This document shows positions 1 through 8,550 of a stretch of 64,000 bases of DNA, in pieces. This DNA comes from Planctomycetota bacterium (lineage in GTDB: Bacteria > Planctomycetota > Planctomycetia > Gemmatales > Gemmataceae), in the NCBI GenBank assembly GCA_016873225.1, contig VGXS01000014.1:1-64000 (forward strand), in the 5' to 3' direction. The translations under genes were made by a program, and so were the position numbers. The stretch's first letter is position 1. The number at the start of each line of letters is the position of its first letter. The notes under the pieces were generated by a model that was not told the origin of the DNA, ran no database searches, and saw only the letters and a program-made list of their open reading frames with translations.

Positions 1-414
1 CTTTCCATCCATGTTGGTGTCGAGTTCCTCGAAGTGCGCGGCAATCCATGGCAACCGCGGACCGTCGCCATCTTTCTTGCCCGACGCGGAATCCTTCCCC
101 TTGGGCATGTCTTTTTTGCCGCCCTTGCCATCCTTCTTGCCGCCGCCTCCCTTCTTTTCTTCACCGCCGCGAGACTTGTAGGTTTCGCTGGTTTGCCTGC
201 CGGCGCCGTCGGTGAACACGAAGTCGAAGGCTCCCCCGTCCCTGGCGGTGTACTGGACCGAGTGGGCCTTGCCCGAAAGCTCATAGACAACCTTGATTGT
301 CCTTTTCTCATCATCCCGGGAGAATCCCGTGATCTTGGCGCCTCGCAACGGCCTGCCTTCCGGGCGCATGGGATTGGCCCTGGGTTGCGGGTCGACCTGG
401 TCGCCACGCACCAT
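1..414 (-). CDS. Lys/Gly-rich protein with EF-hand-like loop, 3' part beyond window
   Basis: The minus frame is open from ATG at 414 to the window edge (138 codons), so the C-terminus is missing. The visible part has a short beta-type region, then a Lys/Gly-rich linker (residues ~84-115, GGEEKKGGGGKKDGKGGKKD), then IAAHFEELDTNMDGK. That last stretch is the start of a canonical EF-hand: an entering helix followed by D-x-N-x-D-G. A G-rich ribosome binding site (AAGGGGG) lies about 6 nt before the start, and only 11 nt separate it from the upstream YHYH gene, so it is probably the last visible gene of the sigma-led operon. No signal peptide is visible at this start; a GTG one codon upstream is an alternative. 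Calcium binding is inferred from the loop only. Confidence 0.6.
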   Translation of the reverse strand, partial: MVRGDQVDPQPRANPMRPEGRPLRGAKITGFSRDDEKRTIKVVYELSGKAHSVQYTARDGGAFDFVFTDGAGRQTSETYKSRGGEEKKGGGGKKDGKGGKKDMPKGKDSASGKKDGDGPRLPWIAAHFEELDTNMDGK

Positions 415-425
415 CACGACCCCCT

Positions 426-1478
426 TTAATCCTCCATTCTTATACGGATAGGTTTTGGTTGAATAATACTTGTAGCCGTCACGCTCCATCCGCCCGTTGA
501 ACGCGTCGAGGTTCCCCGGTTCGTCCCCCCCTGGTCGAGATAGCCGTAAAGGGGGAATCCATCGAGGGCGTATCCGATCGGCTTGCCCTTCCCGACGATC
601 TTTTCCAGGTGAATCGGCGCGATGTGGTAGTGGTAGTCATCGCCCTTGCCGCAGTGGCCGCCGTACTGGTCGAGTTCCCCGGCGATGAAGGTGTCGGTCC
701 TGCCGTCGTTCTTGATCGGGTTGAAGATGGGCACGCCATTGACCGCAAGGGTGATGGCCCCCCTGAACAGCGCCGACTTGGCCGAGACGGGTGTGTCGGC
801 CATCCTTGGCTTGATGGGAATTTGCCAGGCGTTGCCGCCGGTGTAGTTCTGGGGGATGGGCACCTGCTGCTGCCAGGCGCTTATGCCCACCATCATCGGA
901 TGGTCGGGCATTCCGTTGGATTCGACATAGAACCAGTCGTCATCGGATCGGAACTTGAGATTGTCCTTGAATGGCTCGAAATGCCCCTGGATCGCGGGAG
1001 GTGTGTCCCGCACCCAAGCGGCCACGGCCCATGCCCCCGCCATCAACAAAACGGCGGCCGAACCCGCGAACGGGGCCACCGACCAACGCTTGCGTGTCGC
1101 GTTGCCCGCCAGGGCCAGCACGACAAGGCCTGTCATTCCCAGGACCACCATGCCGGTGATGGATTGTCCATCACTTGTCGGGACAATCGCGGCGGAGTCG
1201 CCATTCATGCGCGCGATCGCCGCCTTCCTGGCGCGGATCCATTCACGGTCGGCGGCGCTTAGGCACGCGATGGGAGTCCAAACCACCTCGCCATCATGCT
1301 TAACAAGCAGGGCCTTGCCGTCCTTTTCAAGGGAAAACGAAGCCTCGATCTCGAACAGGCCCTCGGCATCCTTAAAGAGGCGAAGATCCCCCGACTCGCC
1401 GTGGCCAGGATGGGCCAACGACACGGAAACTGCCAGAAACAGCGCCATCAGCGCGGTAACGGTTCGATGGCTCACCAC
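426..1478 (-). CDS. Secreted/membrane YHYH-domain protein with SHD1-like N-terminal domain
   Basis: Residues 1-22 form a signal peptide ending near SLAHPGHG. Residues ~31-80 (DAEGLFEIEASF ... LSAADREWI) match the SHD1 (SLA1-homology) pattern that planctomycetes often place on exported proteins. Two hydrophobic segments follow at ~108-127 and ~136-156. The C-terminal half has GGHCGKGDDYHYHIAPIH and then ALDGFPLYGY, the signature of the YHYH family (PF14240), whose biochemical role is unknown. The start is GTG at 1478 or at 1475; the latter overlaps the upstream stop as GTGA, so translation is probably coupled to the upstream secreted-protein gene. Confidence 0.8.
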   Translation of the reverse strand: MVSHRTVTALMALFLAVSVSLAHPGHGESGDLRLFKDAEGLFEIEASFSLEKDGKALLVKHDGEVVWTPIACLSAADREWIRARKAAIARMNGDSAAIVPTSDGQSITGMVVLGMTGLVVLALAGNATRKRWSVAPFAGSAAVLLMAGAWAVAAWVRDTPPAIQGHFEPFKDNLKFRSDDDWFYVESNGMPDHPMMVGISAWQQQVPIPQNYTGGNAWQIPIKPRMADTPVSAKSALFRGAITLAVNGVPIFNPIKNDGRTDTFIAGELDQYGGHCGKGDDYHYHIAPIHLEKIVGKGKPIGYALDGFPLYGYLDQGGTNRGTSTRSTGGWSVTATSIIQPKPIRIRMED

Positions 1479-2242
1479 GGCCGCCAGGGCAACGCGCCCC
1501 TGATGTCCAGGTTGGGCTTGGTGTTCCAGCGGGGCTTCCAGTCGGCCTTCTCGACCCGGTGCCTGAAGATCACGGTGTTGTCGAGGTCGATGTCGCCCGT
1601 CCAGATGAAGGAAGCGCCCTTGAAATCCGCCTTGTAATAAGGATCCTTGGGGTTCACCTGTTCCTCGGTGTACTCCTTGGCCGCGGCCCAGGCGCTGTCA
1701 TCGAAATCGGGTGCCCACCAGTTGTCCGGGATCGGGACATGCCTGACCTTGGGATCCTTGGCGTCGTGGTTGAGCGGGCCGGTGAAGAACGCCTTGGCCT
1801 TCCACCGGGCGTTGGTCACGGTGCCGTCGCCAAACTTGAGGATGAAGCCGCCGTCGCCGATGCGGTCTCCGTATTCAAGCCCGTTCTTGGGATCGGCATT
1901 GTCCTTGGCCATGATGGCGATGGACATCGGGTATTCAGGCAGGATGTCGACGGAAACGACATTGTGGGGAATGAAGTCGATGGAATCGACGGCCGCCAGC
2001 TTGCCGTTGATGTACATCATGAACCAGTTGTCGGCGTAGATGTTCGCCTTGATGGTGTCGGCCATGGATGGCTTGATCAAGCCGGGCGGTCCGCCTTTTC
2101 CCTTGCCTCCCTTGCCTGGCCCCTTGCCGCCGGTTTGGCCCGGTGGTTGTGTCGCCAGCATGGTCACGGGAAGCAGAAAGGCCGCGAAGGCGACAAGTAC
2201 CCTGATTCCCCAAGCCATCAAGCCATGGACGCTGAAACCCAT
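1472..2242 (-). CDS. Secreted protein of unknown function, Gly/Lys/Pro-rich N-terminus
   Basis: ATG at 2242 is chosen because AGGAGG lies 7 nt upstream. It gives a signal peptide (hydrophobic ~10-30, then TMLATQPP) and a mature part beginning with a GGKGPGKGGKGKGG stretch. The remaining ~190 residues are rich in Asp, Trp and aromatic residues (PDNWWAPDFDDSAWAAA), a look common to extracellular beta-sandwich domains of planctomycetes and marine bacteria; I cannot name the family. The start sits one base after the stop of the anti-sigma-like gene (TAGGATG), and its stop overlaps the YHYH gene, placing it in the middle of a tightly packed unit. A joint extracellular role with the YHYH protein is inferred from position only. 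Confidence 0.7.
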   Translation of the reverse strand: MGFSVHGLMAWGIRVLVAFAAFLLPVTMLATQPPGQTGGKGPGKGGKGKGGPPGLIKPSMADTIKANIYADNWFMMYINGKLAAVDSIDFIPHNVVSVDILPEYPMSIAIMAKDNADPKNGLEYGDRIGDGGFILKFGDGTVTNARWKAKAFFTGPLNHDAKDPKVRHVPIPDNWWAPDFDDSAWAAAKEYTEEQVNPKDPYYKADFKGASFIWTGDIDLDNTVIFRHRVEKADWKPRWNTKPNLDIRGALPWRPW

Positions 2243-2243
2243 C

Positions 2244-3167
2244 CTAGTCCTCCTCTTCAACGGGCCGGCCGGGCCCGTGGTGGGCCTCATGACTGAAAAA
2301 GGAATCTTGAAAGGCGCCCTGGCCGACCAGTTCGACGGCTACGCTGCGCGGCCCGCCCCTGGCCCTGGGCAGGCCATCGAAAACCATCCTCCGGATCACC
2401 CCTGATTCAGGATCAAACAGCAGGTCAACTCGCCGCGGCCCGCGGCCGGCCGAATCCTTCATGTCCGCGCGCAGGAGTGCCAAGCCATCGGCCCCGGTTC
2501 CCAGCAGTTCCAAGTGGTAATCCCGCTGCAAGTCCGCCAGGTCGGATGTGGGATTCACAAACGGAATGCCATGCACATGGCCTGGCAACGGCCAGCAAAA
2601 CCTCAAAGGGTCGGCGCTCACGCGAACCTTGCCCTCCGGCGGAACCGACCAATTCCGGTCTCCATCGCTGCCCGTGACATACTTCCGGCCATCGGGAAAC
2701 GACCGGATCAAAACAAAGCTGCCCGGCTGACGCACATGCAAAACAGCGCCATCGATGGGTGGTTGCCGCGGGTCTCCCGCCCTGATCGAGGTCTGAAATG
2801 ACATAGGTCCTGTCGCGCTGCCGCGACGAGGCTTCGATCAACCGTTCAAGCGTCGTGGAGGCCTTGAGATTTCCAGCGCCGGGCCACCAGATCGCCAGCG
2901 CCGCCACGGCGATGGATGCCGCCAGGAAGCCGGCAAGCCCCCACCGCCCCGACAGGAGCCTTTGGCCATTGAAGGGAGTGAGCGGTTGCCCGACGGCCAT
3001 CGGCTGGCGGATCAGTTGGGCCAATCCGTCATGGATCAGGCCGATTCGCGCGAAGGCCCGCGCGGCGGCGGGATCGGTTTCGAGGATGCGCGCCAACGCC
3101 GCCCCCCATCCTCCGCGAGGATGCCATCAAGATGGCGATGAACCAGTTCCTCGAATGCCTCGCTCAT
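2244..3167 (-). pseudogene. Anti-sigma-factor-like membrane protein, broken by two compensating frameshifts
   Basis: ATG at 3167 overlaps the sigma-factor stop as ATGA and begins MSEAFEELVHRHLDGILAED. That frame meets a TGA near 3047. The natural continuation (ALARILETDPAAARAFARIG, then a membrane helix GLAGFLAASIAVAALAIWW, then RDRTYVIS) lies in another frame, entered if one G is added to the six-G run (plus strand 3102-3107). Near 2774-2800 the reading returns to the first frame (RQPPIDGAVLHVRQ ... DPESGVIRRMVFDGLP), as if one base were extra in GGGCGGGAG. Corrected length is about 307 aa: cytoplasmic N-terminus, one membrane helix, periplasmic sensor-type C-terminus, as in planctomycete ECF anti-sigma proteins. 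Either the gene is dead or the assembly has two homopolymer errors. Confidence 0.65.
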
Positions 3168-3688
3168 GTCGGCACCCCGAAGGCGGAGGCTTTCCCGTCC
3201 ACGCAGTCACGCAGGCGCTCCCGAATCCGCTGGAGGGCCTTGGAAATCGTGTTCGGTTCCGTTTCGAGCAAACCGGCGATGCCGGCGGGCTTCATGTCAC
3301 GGCCATATCGGAGGCGGCACAGTTCCCGCGATTTTTCGTCGAGTTCCGAAAGGCATTCCCCAAGATGGACAAGCCTCTCGGCGCCCGAATCCTCATCGGC
3401 GAAGGCGACCGCGAGGGCATCAAGCGCCGCGGGACTGAAAACCAGCCTGTCCCGGCCCTTGCGCCTGAAATGGAGGCGGGCCTGATTGCGGGCCACACCC
3501 ATGGCCCACGCCTTGAACGAGTGCGAGGGATCAAACCGGCCGAACGACTCGAGGACAGCGACGGCGGTTTCCTGGAGGATGTCATCCCGGTCTTGGAAAT
3601 CACGGGTGATGGAGGCGACGAACGCGGAAACGGCGGGTTGGGCCAAGGCCCACATGCGCGCCGCCTGCCGCGTCAATTCGTTCATCAT
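3164..3688 (-). CDS. ECF-type RNA polymerase sigma factor (planctomycete/Verrucomicrobia type)
   Basis: The protein of about 174 aa has region 2 (residues ~20-80: ITRDFQDRDDILQETAVAVL, then FKAWAMGVARNQARLHFRRK) and region 4 (~110-165: LDEKSRELCRLRYGRDMKPAGI and a helix-turn-helix EPNTISKALQRIRERLRDC). It would direct RNA polymerase to a small set of promoters. ATG at 3688 is preferred because GGGAGGG lies just upstream; an in-frame TTG at 3703 is possible. The ATGA overlap with the anti-sigma-like gene is the usual arrangement for a sigma factor controlled by its partner. The three downstream secreted-protein genes are the obvious candidate targets, probably including autoregulation. Confidence 0.88.
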   Translation of the reverse strand: MMNELTRQAARMWALAQPAVSAFVASITRDFQDRDDILQETAVAVLESFGRFDPSHSFKAWAMGVARNQARLHFRRKGRDRLVFSPAALDALAVAFADEDSGAERLVHLGECLSELDEKSRELCRLRYGRDMKPAGIAGLLETEPNTISKALQRIRERLRDCVDGKASAFGVPT

Positions 3689-3740
3689 GCCACCCTCCCG
3701 CAATCCATTAGCCGCGGGAGGCCGATCATGACAAAAAAAA

Positions 3741-4343
3741 TCAGGACTTTGGCAAAAACGGCACGGGCTTGAGTTCGATCTTCTTCACCGATTGGAGGTA
3801 ATCCAGCACCTTCTCGGAATTCTTGCCGCCAACCTGGGCGTGAAAATGCAGGGAGAATCCATGGGGCCCCTTGGCATCGATCAAGGCGGGCTGAAGGGTC
3901 AGGAAGGCCTTGACCGCCTCGAGTTGGCCGAGCATGGCCGCGCAAAAGATGTCGATCCTGGCTCCCTTGCCAAGCAGGAACTCCACGATGTCGCGCCTGC
4001 CCATGTGGGAGGCGCCCCCCAGGGCCGATTCCCAATCGCCGCCACCCCAGTCCACCGTGGCGTTCAAAACGGCCGGTTCCTTGGCGAAGAGTTCCTCAAC
4101 CATCTTCAAGTCGGAATGGGCGTAAACAACGAAGTCCTGAACCAGGACGCGGTTGATCAGCGGCTTTTTCCACGACGGCTTGAACTTCGGGTGGGCATAG
4201 CCTCCCGGGTTGGGCGCTTCCGCCGGGACGGCAGGCGGGGCATCAGCCGCCGCCGCGACACCTCCAAGCGCCAGAACGCCGGCGGCCGCGACGGGAAAGT
4301 CGCGCCTGGCCATCTGCCCATCATCCCCCTGTTGGCCGCTCAT
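3741..4343 (-). CDS. Exported ankyrin-repeat-like protein with Tat-type signal
   Basis: ATG at 4343 is supported by GGAGG 8 nt upstream. The N-terminus carries ARRDF followed by a hydrophobic stretch and AAAADAP, a plausible twin-arginine signal peptide. After a Pro-rich spacer, residues ~75-180 contain helix pairs of ankyrin character (ESALGGASHMGRRDIVEFLL, then AAMLGQLEAVKAFLTLQP). The protein is about 200 aa. Ankyrin repeats mediate protein contacts, so no reaction is assigned. It lies 23 nt after the cupin gene and 52 nt before the sigma gene on the same strand, so it may be co-transcribed with either group. Confidence 0.7.
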   Translation of the reverse strand: MSGQQGDDGQMARRDFPVAAAGVLALGGVAAAADAPPAVPAEAPNPGGYAHPKFKPSWKKPLINRVLVQDFVVYAHSDLKMVEELFAKEPAVLNATVDWGGGDWESALGGASHMGRRDIVEFLLGKGARIDIFCAAMLGQLEAVKAFLTLQPALIDAKGPHGFSLHFHAQVGGKNSEKVLDYLQSVKKIELKPVPFLPKS

Positions 4344-4366
4344 GATCGGATCCTCCCTCATTGGAT

Positions 4367-4810
4367 TCACTTCGGGACAAACACCGTGCCCGTGGGTCCG
4401 ACGCCTGTCTCCAGGTATTCGGCATCGCCTTGGCGGGCCCATACAAAGTGCAGCGTCCTCGCCGGCACCACCAGCACCGCGCCAGCGGGTATTTCCACCA
4501 TCCGGCTTTCGTCAAACCGCTCGCCAAATCCCACCCAAATGGTACCCGAAAGAACGGTCGTCTGCCGCTCGTCCGGATGGCTGTGCGGTTCCAGCCGGGC
4601 CCCCTTGGAAGCCTTCGCCCTCAGGATATATGACCCCGGGGCCTTCTCCTGGCCCAAGACCCAGGCGGCCCTGAAGCCCTTCGCCACCGGCGAGTCGGCC
4701 CATTTGAACGATTCCGGCCGTAAAGGCATGGGCATCGGGCCATCGGACCGGGCCATCGAGGCCAGAAGGAACATGGCCGCCCCGAGTCCTGCCATCCTGA
4801 TAGGCATCAT
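4367..4810 (-). CDS. Exported cupin-domain protein
   Basis: The protein of 147 aa has a short signal peptide (residues 1-22, ending MARSDG) and one cupin barrel. The first cupin motif is visible as EPHSHPDERQTTVLSG, carrying the two His and the Glu expected to bind a metal, and the second as VPARTLHFVW with the third His. The family ranges from dioxygenases to sugar-binding proteins, so only metal binding is inferred; the substrate is unknown. It follows the DUF1501 gene by 37 nt on the same strand and is probably part of the same transcript. Confidence 0.8.
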   Translation of the reverse strand: MMPIRMAGLGAAMFLLASMARSDGPMPMPLRPESFKWADSPVAKGFRAAWVLGQEKAPGSYILRAKASKGARLEPHSHPDERQTTVLSGTIWVGFGERFDESRMVEIPAGAVLVVPARTLHFVWARQGDAEYLETGVGPTGTVFVPK

Positions 4811-4847
4811 GTCTCAGCACCCCCAAGCCGAAAGTCGCCAGTTCCGG

Positions 4848-6257
4848 TCAGGCCATCAGTTCCCCGACCACCCGCGCCTTGGTTACCGCCGCGTCAGTCA
4901 ATGTGTCTTCCCTGCCCTCATGCTGGAAACCGAGCCGTTCGTGATCCAGGCCCAAGGCATGAAGAAGGGTCGCGTGGAGGTCGGCCACCCGGACGATTTT
5001 CTCGGTCGACGCGTAGCCAAAGTCATCGGTCGCGCCGTGGGCGTGGCCGGCCTTGAAGCCGCCACCAGCCAGCCAAAGGGAGAAGGCGTGCCGGTTGTGG
5101 TCGCGGCCGTCGGCGCCTTGGGAAATGGGCAGCCGCCCGAACTCCCCCGTCCACATGACGATCGTGGATTCCAAAAGCCCCCGGCGCTTGAGGTCCTCGA
5201 CCAATCCGGCCGATGGCTGGTCCGTCCTCGCGCACAGGTTCCTCAGGCTGTCGGCATTCTTGTTGTGGGTATCCCAAGGCTGGCCGCTCAGGAACACCTG
5301 CACGAAACGCACGCCCCTTTCCACGAGTCGTCGGGCCAGGAGGCACCTTTTGCCGTATTCGGCCGACTTGGGATTGTCGATTCCGTACAGCCTTTTGGTC
5401 TCCTCGGGCTCACCCGAGACATCGAGCACCTCGGGAACGGACATCTGCATCCGCGCCGCCAATTCGTAGTGGGAAAGCCGGGCCTCCAGTTCGGCGTTTC
5501 CCGGATGGCGCGCCCAATGGCTGGCGTTGAGGCCGCCCAGGAGATCAAGTTGGTTTCTCCTGGCAACCGGGGAAACGCCGGCGGGAGTTTCCAGGTTTGC
5601 CACGGCGGCACCGGAGGCCCGGAAAGGAGTTCCCTGATAGACGGCCGGCAGGAAACCGGCCGACCAGTTGTTGGTGCCATCCACGGGAAGGCCTCCCGGA
5701 TCGGACAGCACCACATACGCGGGAAGCTCGCGCCGCGGCGAACCCAGCCCATACAGCACCCAGGCGCCCAAGGCGGGGCGGCCGGGAAATATCTTGCCCG
5801 AATGAATCACGCGCAGGGCGGCCTCATGGTCGACCGACTCGGTCTTCATGGAGCGGACCAGCGTGATGTCGTCGGCGACCCTGCCCAGTCCGGGCAGCAG
5901 TTCCGACAACTCCATTCCGGATTGGCCTTTTTTATGAAACCGGAAGGGGGACGAGAGGAGCTTGCCCTGCTGGGAATGAAAATGCACCTCCAGCTTGTCG
6001 GGGTGGGGCTGGCCATGGCGGCGGGTCAGTTCGGGCTTCGGGTCGAAAAGATCCATCTGGCTTGGCCCGCCATGCTGGAATAGACAGATGACGGCCTTGG
6101 CCTTGGGCTGGCGCGTGCCCGGGCGGGCGCCCAGCGGATCGCGGTTGGTTTCGGCGCGCGATTCAGACGCCAGATGCGCCAGGGCGAGCGGCCCGAGGGA
6201 TCCGGCATGCGCGGCCAGGAACGCCCGCCGGGTCGACGCGAAATCGCCATTCAACAT
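4848..6257 (-). CDS. DUF1501 family exported protein (sulfatase/alkaline-phosphatase-like fold)
   Basis: ATG at 6257, 8 nt after the upstream stop, gives about 469 aa. The start has the Tat-like pattern STRRAFLAAHAGSLGPLAL. Family hallmarks follow: QHGGPSQMDLFDPKPEL, VRSMKTESVDHE, RLVERGVRFVQVFL, WTGEFGRLP and GRDHNRHAFSLWLAGGG. DUF1501 proteins are related to the alkaline phosphatase/sulfatase superfamily, and the conserved Asp, His and Glu-Phe-Gly-Arg residues would form the metal site, but no substrate has been established to my knowledge. Its immediate upstream partner is a DUF1549/DUF1553 protein, the pairing seen across planctomycetes and consistent with a joint exported complex. Confidence 0.9.
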   Translation of the reverse strand: MLNGDFASTRRAFLAAHAGSLGPLALAHLASESRAETNRDPLGARPGTRQPKAKAVICLFQHGGPSQMDLFDPKPELTRRHGQPHPDKLEVHFHSQQGKLLSSPFRFHKKGQSGMELSELLPGLGRVADDITLVRSMKTESVDHEAALRVIHSGKIFPGRPALGAWVLYGLGSPRRELPAYVVLSDPGGLPVDGTNNWSAGFLPAVYQGTPFRASGAAVANLETPAGVSPVARRNQLDLLGGLNASHWARHPGNAELEARLSHYELAARMQMSVPEVLDVSGEPEETKRLYGIDNPKSAEYGKRCLLARRLVERGVRFVQVFLSGQPWDTHNKNADSLRNLCARTDQPSAGLVEDLKRRGLLESTIVMWTGEFGRLPISQGADGRDHNRHAFSLWLAGGGFKAGHAHGATDDFGYASTEKIVRVADLHATLLHALGLDHERLGFQHEGREDTLTDAAVTKARVVGELMA

Positions 6258-6264
6258 CGAGCGC

Positions 6265-8517
6265 TCACTCCACATGAAGAAAGGCGTTGCTGGCCAGGAG
6301 CATCTGGCACAGGTCCGCCCAGGTTCGTTCCTTCCCGTCCTTGGCACCCCGGTAAGCTTCGGCCTGCGCCGCGAGGAATTTCCCGCAGGCATGCTCCTCC
6401 TCCTTGGCGGGTTCCCGGCCGCAGGCAAGGCGGAACGCCAGGGACAACCGCTTGATGGCGTCATCGCCCGCCTCCCGTGCGAGGCGCCCGGCGAACGCGG
6501 CGGCCCTGGAACGGGCGAATTCGGAGTTCAGCATCACGAGCGACTGCAGCGGCACGGTCGAAGGCGACCTCTTTCCACAGGTGGATACCATCGCGGGAGC
6601 GTCGAACAACTGCAGGAATGTCACCACCTGGGTGCGTCTTTGCTGTAGATAAACCGATCGCCTTCGGGCCCCGGCAACCGCCTCGGACACCTGCACCGTT
6701 CCATCCGCCTCACGCCGGCTCGGGACATATGGCCCTCCCTGCGAGGTGTCCAATTCCCCCGAAACCAACAGCATCGAGTCCCGGATCGATTCGGCATCAA
6801 GCCTTCGCAGGGGAAACCGGGACAAAAGCCGATTGTCAGGGTCCGCGGCACCGCCTCCCCTTGCGGGCGCGGAGCGTTGCGTGGAGACGGCCGATGCCAA
6901 AATCAACCTGTGCAGGTTTTTGACACTCCATCCCTGCCTGATGAATTCAACCGCCAAGTGATCCAGCAACTCGGGATGCGACGGCTTGGCCCCCGAAACC
7001 CCAAGGTTGTCCACCGTCGAGACGATTCCCGTTCCGAAATGGTGTTGCCAGATCCGGTTCACCATCACGCGCGCCAACATCGGATGGCCAGGGGATGTCA
7101 CCCAACGGGCAAAGGCAAGCCTTCTTCCCGAGGAAACTCGTTCCTTGGGCTTGGGAGCGACCTCGAACCTGTTCGCGGAGCTTTCGAGCGCGGCGATCAC
7201 GCCGGGCTGAACCTCTTCCCCCGGCTTGGTGTGAACGCCCCGGCGAAGAAGGCGGTGGACCGGCGGTTGGGGGTCTGTCTCCACGAAGGCCGATATCTTT
7301 TCCAAAGGCGGGGGCCGGGTTCCCTCCAACCGCTTGACCTCCTTCTCGGTCTTCTCGCGCTCGGAGGCGAAAGCGGGGAACTTCTTGGCGATCTCCTCAT
7401 CCTTGAACTCGACCAACGAGGCGTGGGCCTTGAGCAGGTCGGCCTGCGCCTTGGATCGCTTCTCCCCGGGCGCGCTCCATGCCTCGAGGATCGGCCCGCG
7501 CAGCGACTCCTTCACCGAGCCAAGCCTTTCCTCGAGCCATCGGCGGCGCAGCGGTTGGGACTTCCGCGCCAGCTCCTCCCGCTCATTCCTGATTTGCCGG
7601 TCGATGGCATCGCTAGCCTTCTGCCACTCTTCCCTTTCGGCAACCGTCGCGGCCACCACAACCCGCTCGTTCGGCTTCGACCACCGGCCGGGGTTGTAAA
7701 CCGGAAACAACAGCGCCTGCATGCCGTAATACTCGGCCTGGCTGATCGGCTCGAACTTGTGGTCGTGGCAGCGGGCGCACTGGATCGTCAGGCCCAGGAG
7801 CGAATTGGCCAGGTTCTGTAGGTTTCCTTCCAGCACGGTGAACCTGTCGGTGAGCACCTCGTCCGGATTGCCATCGCTCTCGCCGGTTCCATCGGGCGCG
7901 TTTCTCAGGAAGTGGGTGGCGACAAGGCTTTCACGAACCTCGGCCCCCGCGTCGCCACCGGGCTTGAAATTCGCCAACTCATCGCCCGCGAGCTGCTCCA
8001 TCACGAACTTGTCGTAGGGTTTGTCGGCATTGAAGCTCGAAATCACATAGTCACGGTATTTCCAAGCCAGCGGACGATCACTGTCGGCGTTGAAGTAACC
8101 GTTGCTGTCGGCGTATCCAACGGCGTCGAGCCACATCTTGCCCATGCGGATTCCATAGTGAGGCGATGCCAGGTATTTCTCGACCATGCGGCCATGGGCA
8201 CCGGGGGATCGGTCGTTCTCAAAGGCGGCGGATTCCGCCGGGGTCGGCGGTAGGCCGGTGAGGATGAAACTCACCCGGCGGATCAGGGTCGCGCGGTCGG
8301 CCTCGGGAGAAAAACCCCAACCCTTGGGCTCGAGTTTCGCCAAAAGGAACCGGTCGATGTCGGTGCGGGAGCCGCCGTTCACCCGGGGCACCGCGGGCCG
8401 GGCCATCGGGCGATAGGCATGGGGCGGATTCTCCCCGGAAGGCGGGTCGGCGGCACTCAGGGACATGGTGTGCCAGGCCATGAAAACCCATGCCATCAGT
8501 AACGCGGGCGGGCGCAT
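6265..8517 (-). CDS. DUF1549/DUF1553 (PSD1) exported protein lacking the cytochrome domain
   Basis: ATG at 8517 has TAGGAG 6 nt upstream and gives about 750 aa with a signal peptide ending LSAADP. DUF1549 covers roughly residues 40-270 (DRFLLAKLEPKGWGFSPEAD, RVSFILTGLPPTPAE, MWLDAVGYADSNGY, and a CXXCH motif in CARCHDHKFEPI). A coiled, Lys/Glu-rich middle (~300-400) follows, then DUF1553 (~460-720: RLAFARWVTSPGHPMLARV, NRIWQHHFGTGIV, PLQSLVMLNSEF). Unlike its paralogue at 13111-15624, it starts directly at DUF1549 and has no N-terminal planctomycete cytochrome C domain. Biochemistry is unknown; it heads the minus-strand run that includes the DUF1501 gene. Confidence 0.9.
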   Translation of the reverse strand: MRPPALLMAWVFMAWHTMSLSAADPPSGENPPHAYRPMARPAVPRVNGGSRTDIDRFLLAKLEPKGWGFSPEADRATLIRRVSFILTGLPPTPAESAAFENDRSPGAHGRMVEKYLASPHYGIRMGKMWLDAVGYADSNGYFNADSDRPLAWKYRDYVISSFNADKPYDKFVMEQLAGDELANFKPGGDAGAEVRESLVATHFLRNAPDGTGESDGNPDEVLTDRFTVLEGNLQNLANSLLGLTIQCARCHDHKFEPISQAEYYGMQALLFPVYNPGRWSKPNERVVVAATVAEREEWQKASDAIDRQIRNEREELARKSQPLRRRWLEERLGSVKESLRGPILEAWSAPGEKRSKAQADLLKAHASLVEFKDEEIAKKFPAFASEREKTEKEVKRLEGTRPPPLEKISAFVETDPQPPVHRLLRRGVHTKPGEEVQPGVIAALESSANRFEVAPKPKERVSSGRRLAFARWVTSPGHPMLARVMVNRIWQHHFGTGIVSTVDNLGVSGAKPSHPELLDHLAVEFIRQGWSVKNLHRLILASAVSTQRSAPARGGGAADPDNRLLSRFPLRRLDAESIRDSMLLVSGELDTSQGGPYVPSRREADGTVQVSEAVAGARRRSVYLQQRRTQVVTFLQLFDAPAMVSTCGKRSPSTVPLQSLVMLNSEFARSRAAAFAGRLAREAGDDAIKRLSLAFRLACGREPAKEEEHACGKFLAAQAEAYRGAKDGKERTWADLCQMLLASNAFLHVE

Positions 8518-8550
8518 GATGACTCCTAGACGATTCGTGCCTGTTGTTCC

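Noticed and set aside
34-429. Plus-strand open frame of 131 codons near the left edge
   Set aside because: It lies opposite the minus-strand EF-hand-like gene, which has a ribosome binding site, operon spacing and sensible composition; the plus frame reads as a high-GC shadow.
3792-6083. Plus-strand open frame of 763 codons
   Set aside because: It runs opposite the ankyrin, cupin and DUF1501 genes, whose motifs are unmistakable. Long antisense frames are expected at this GC content.
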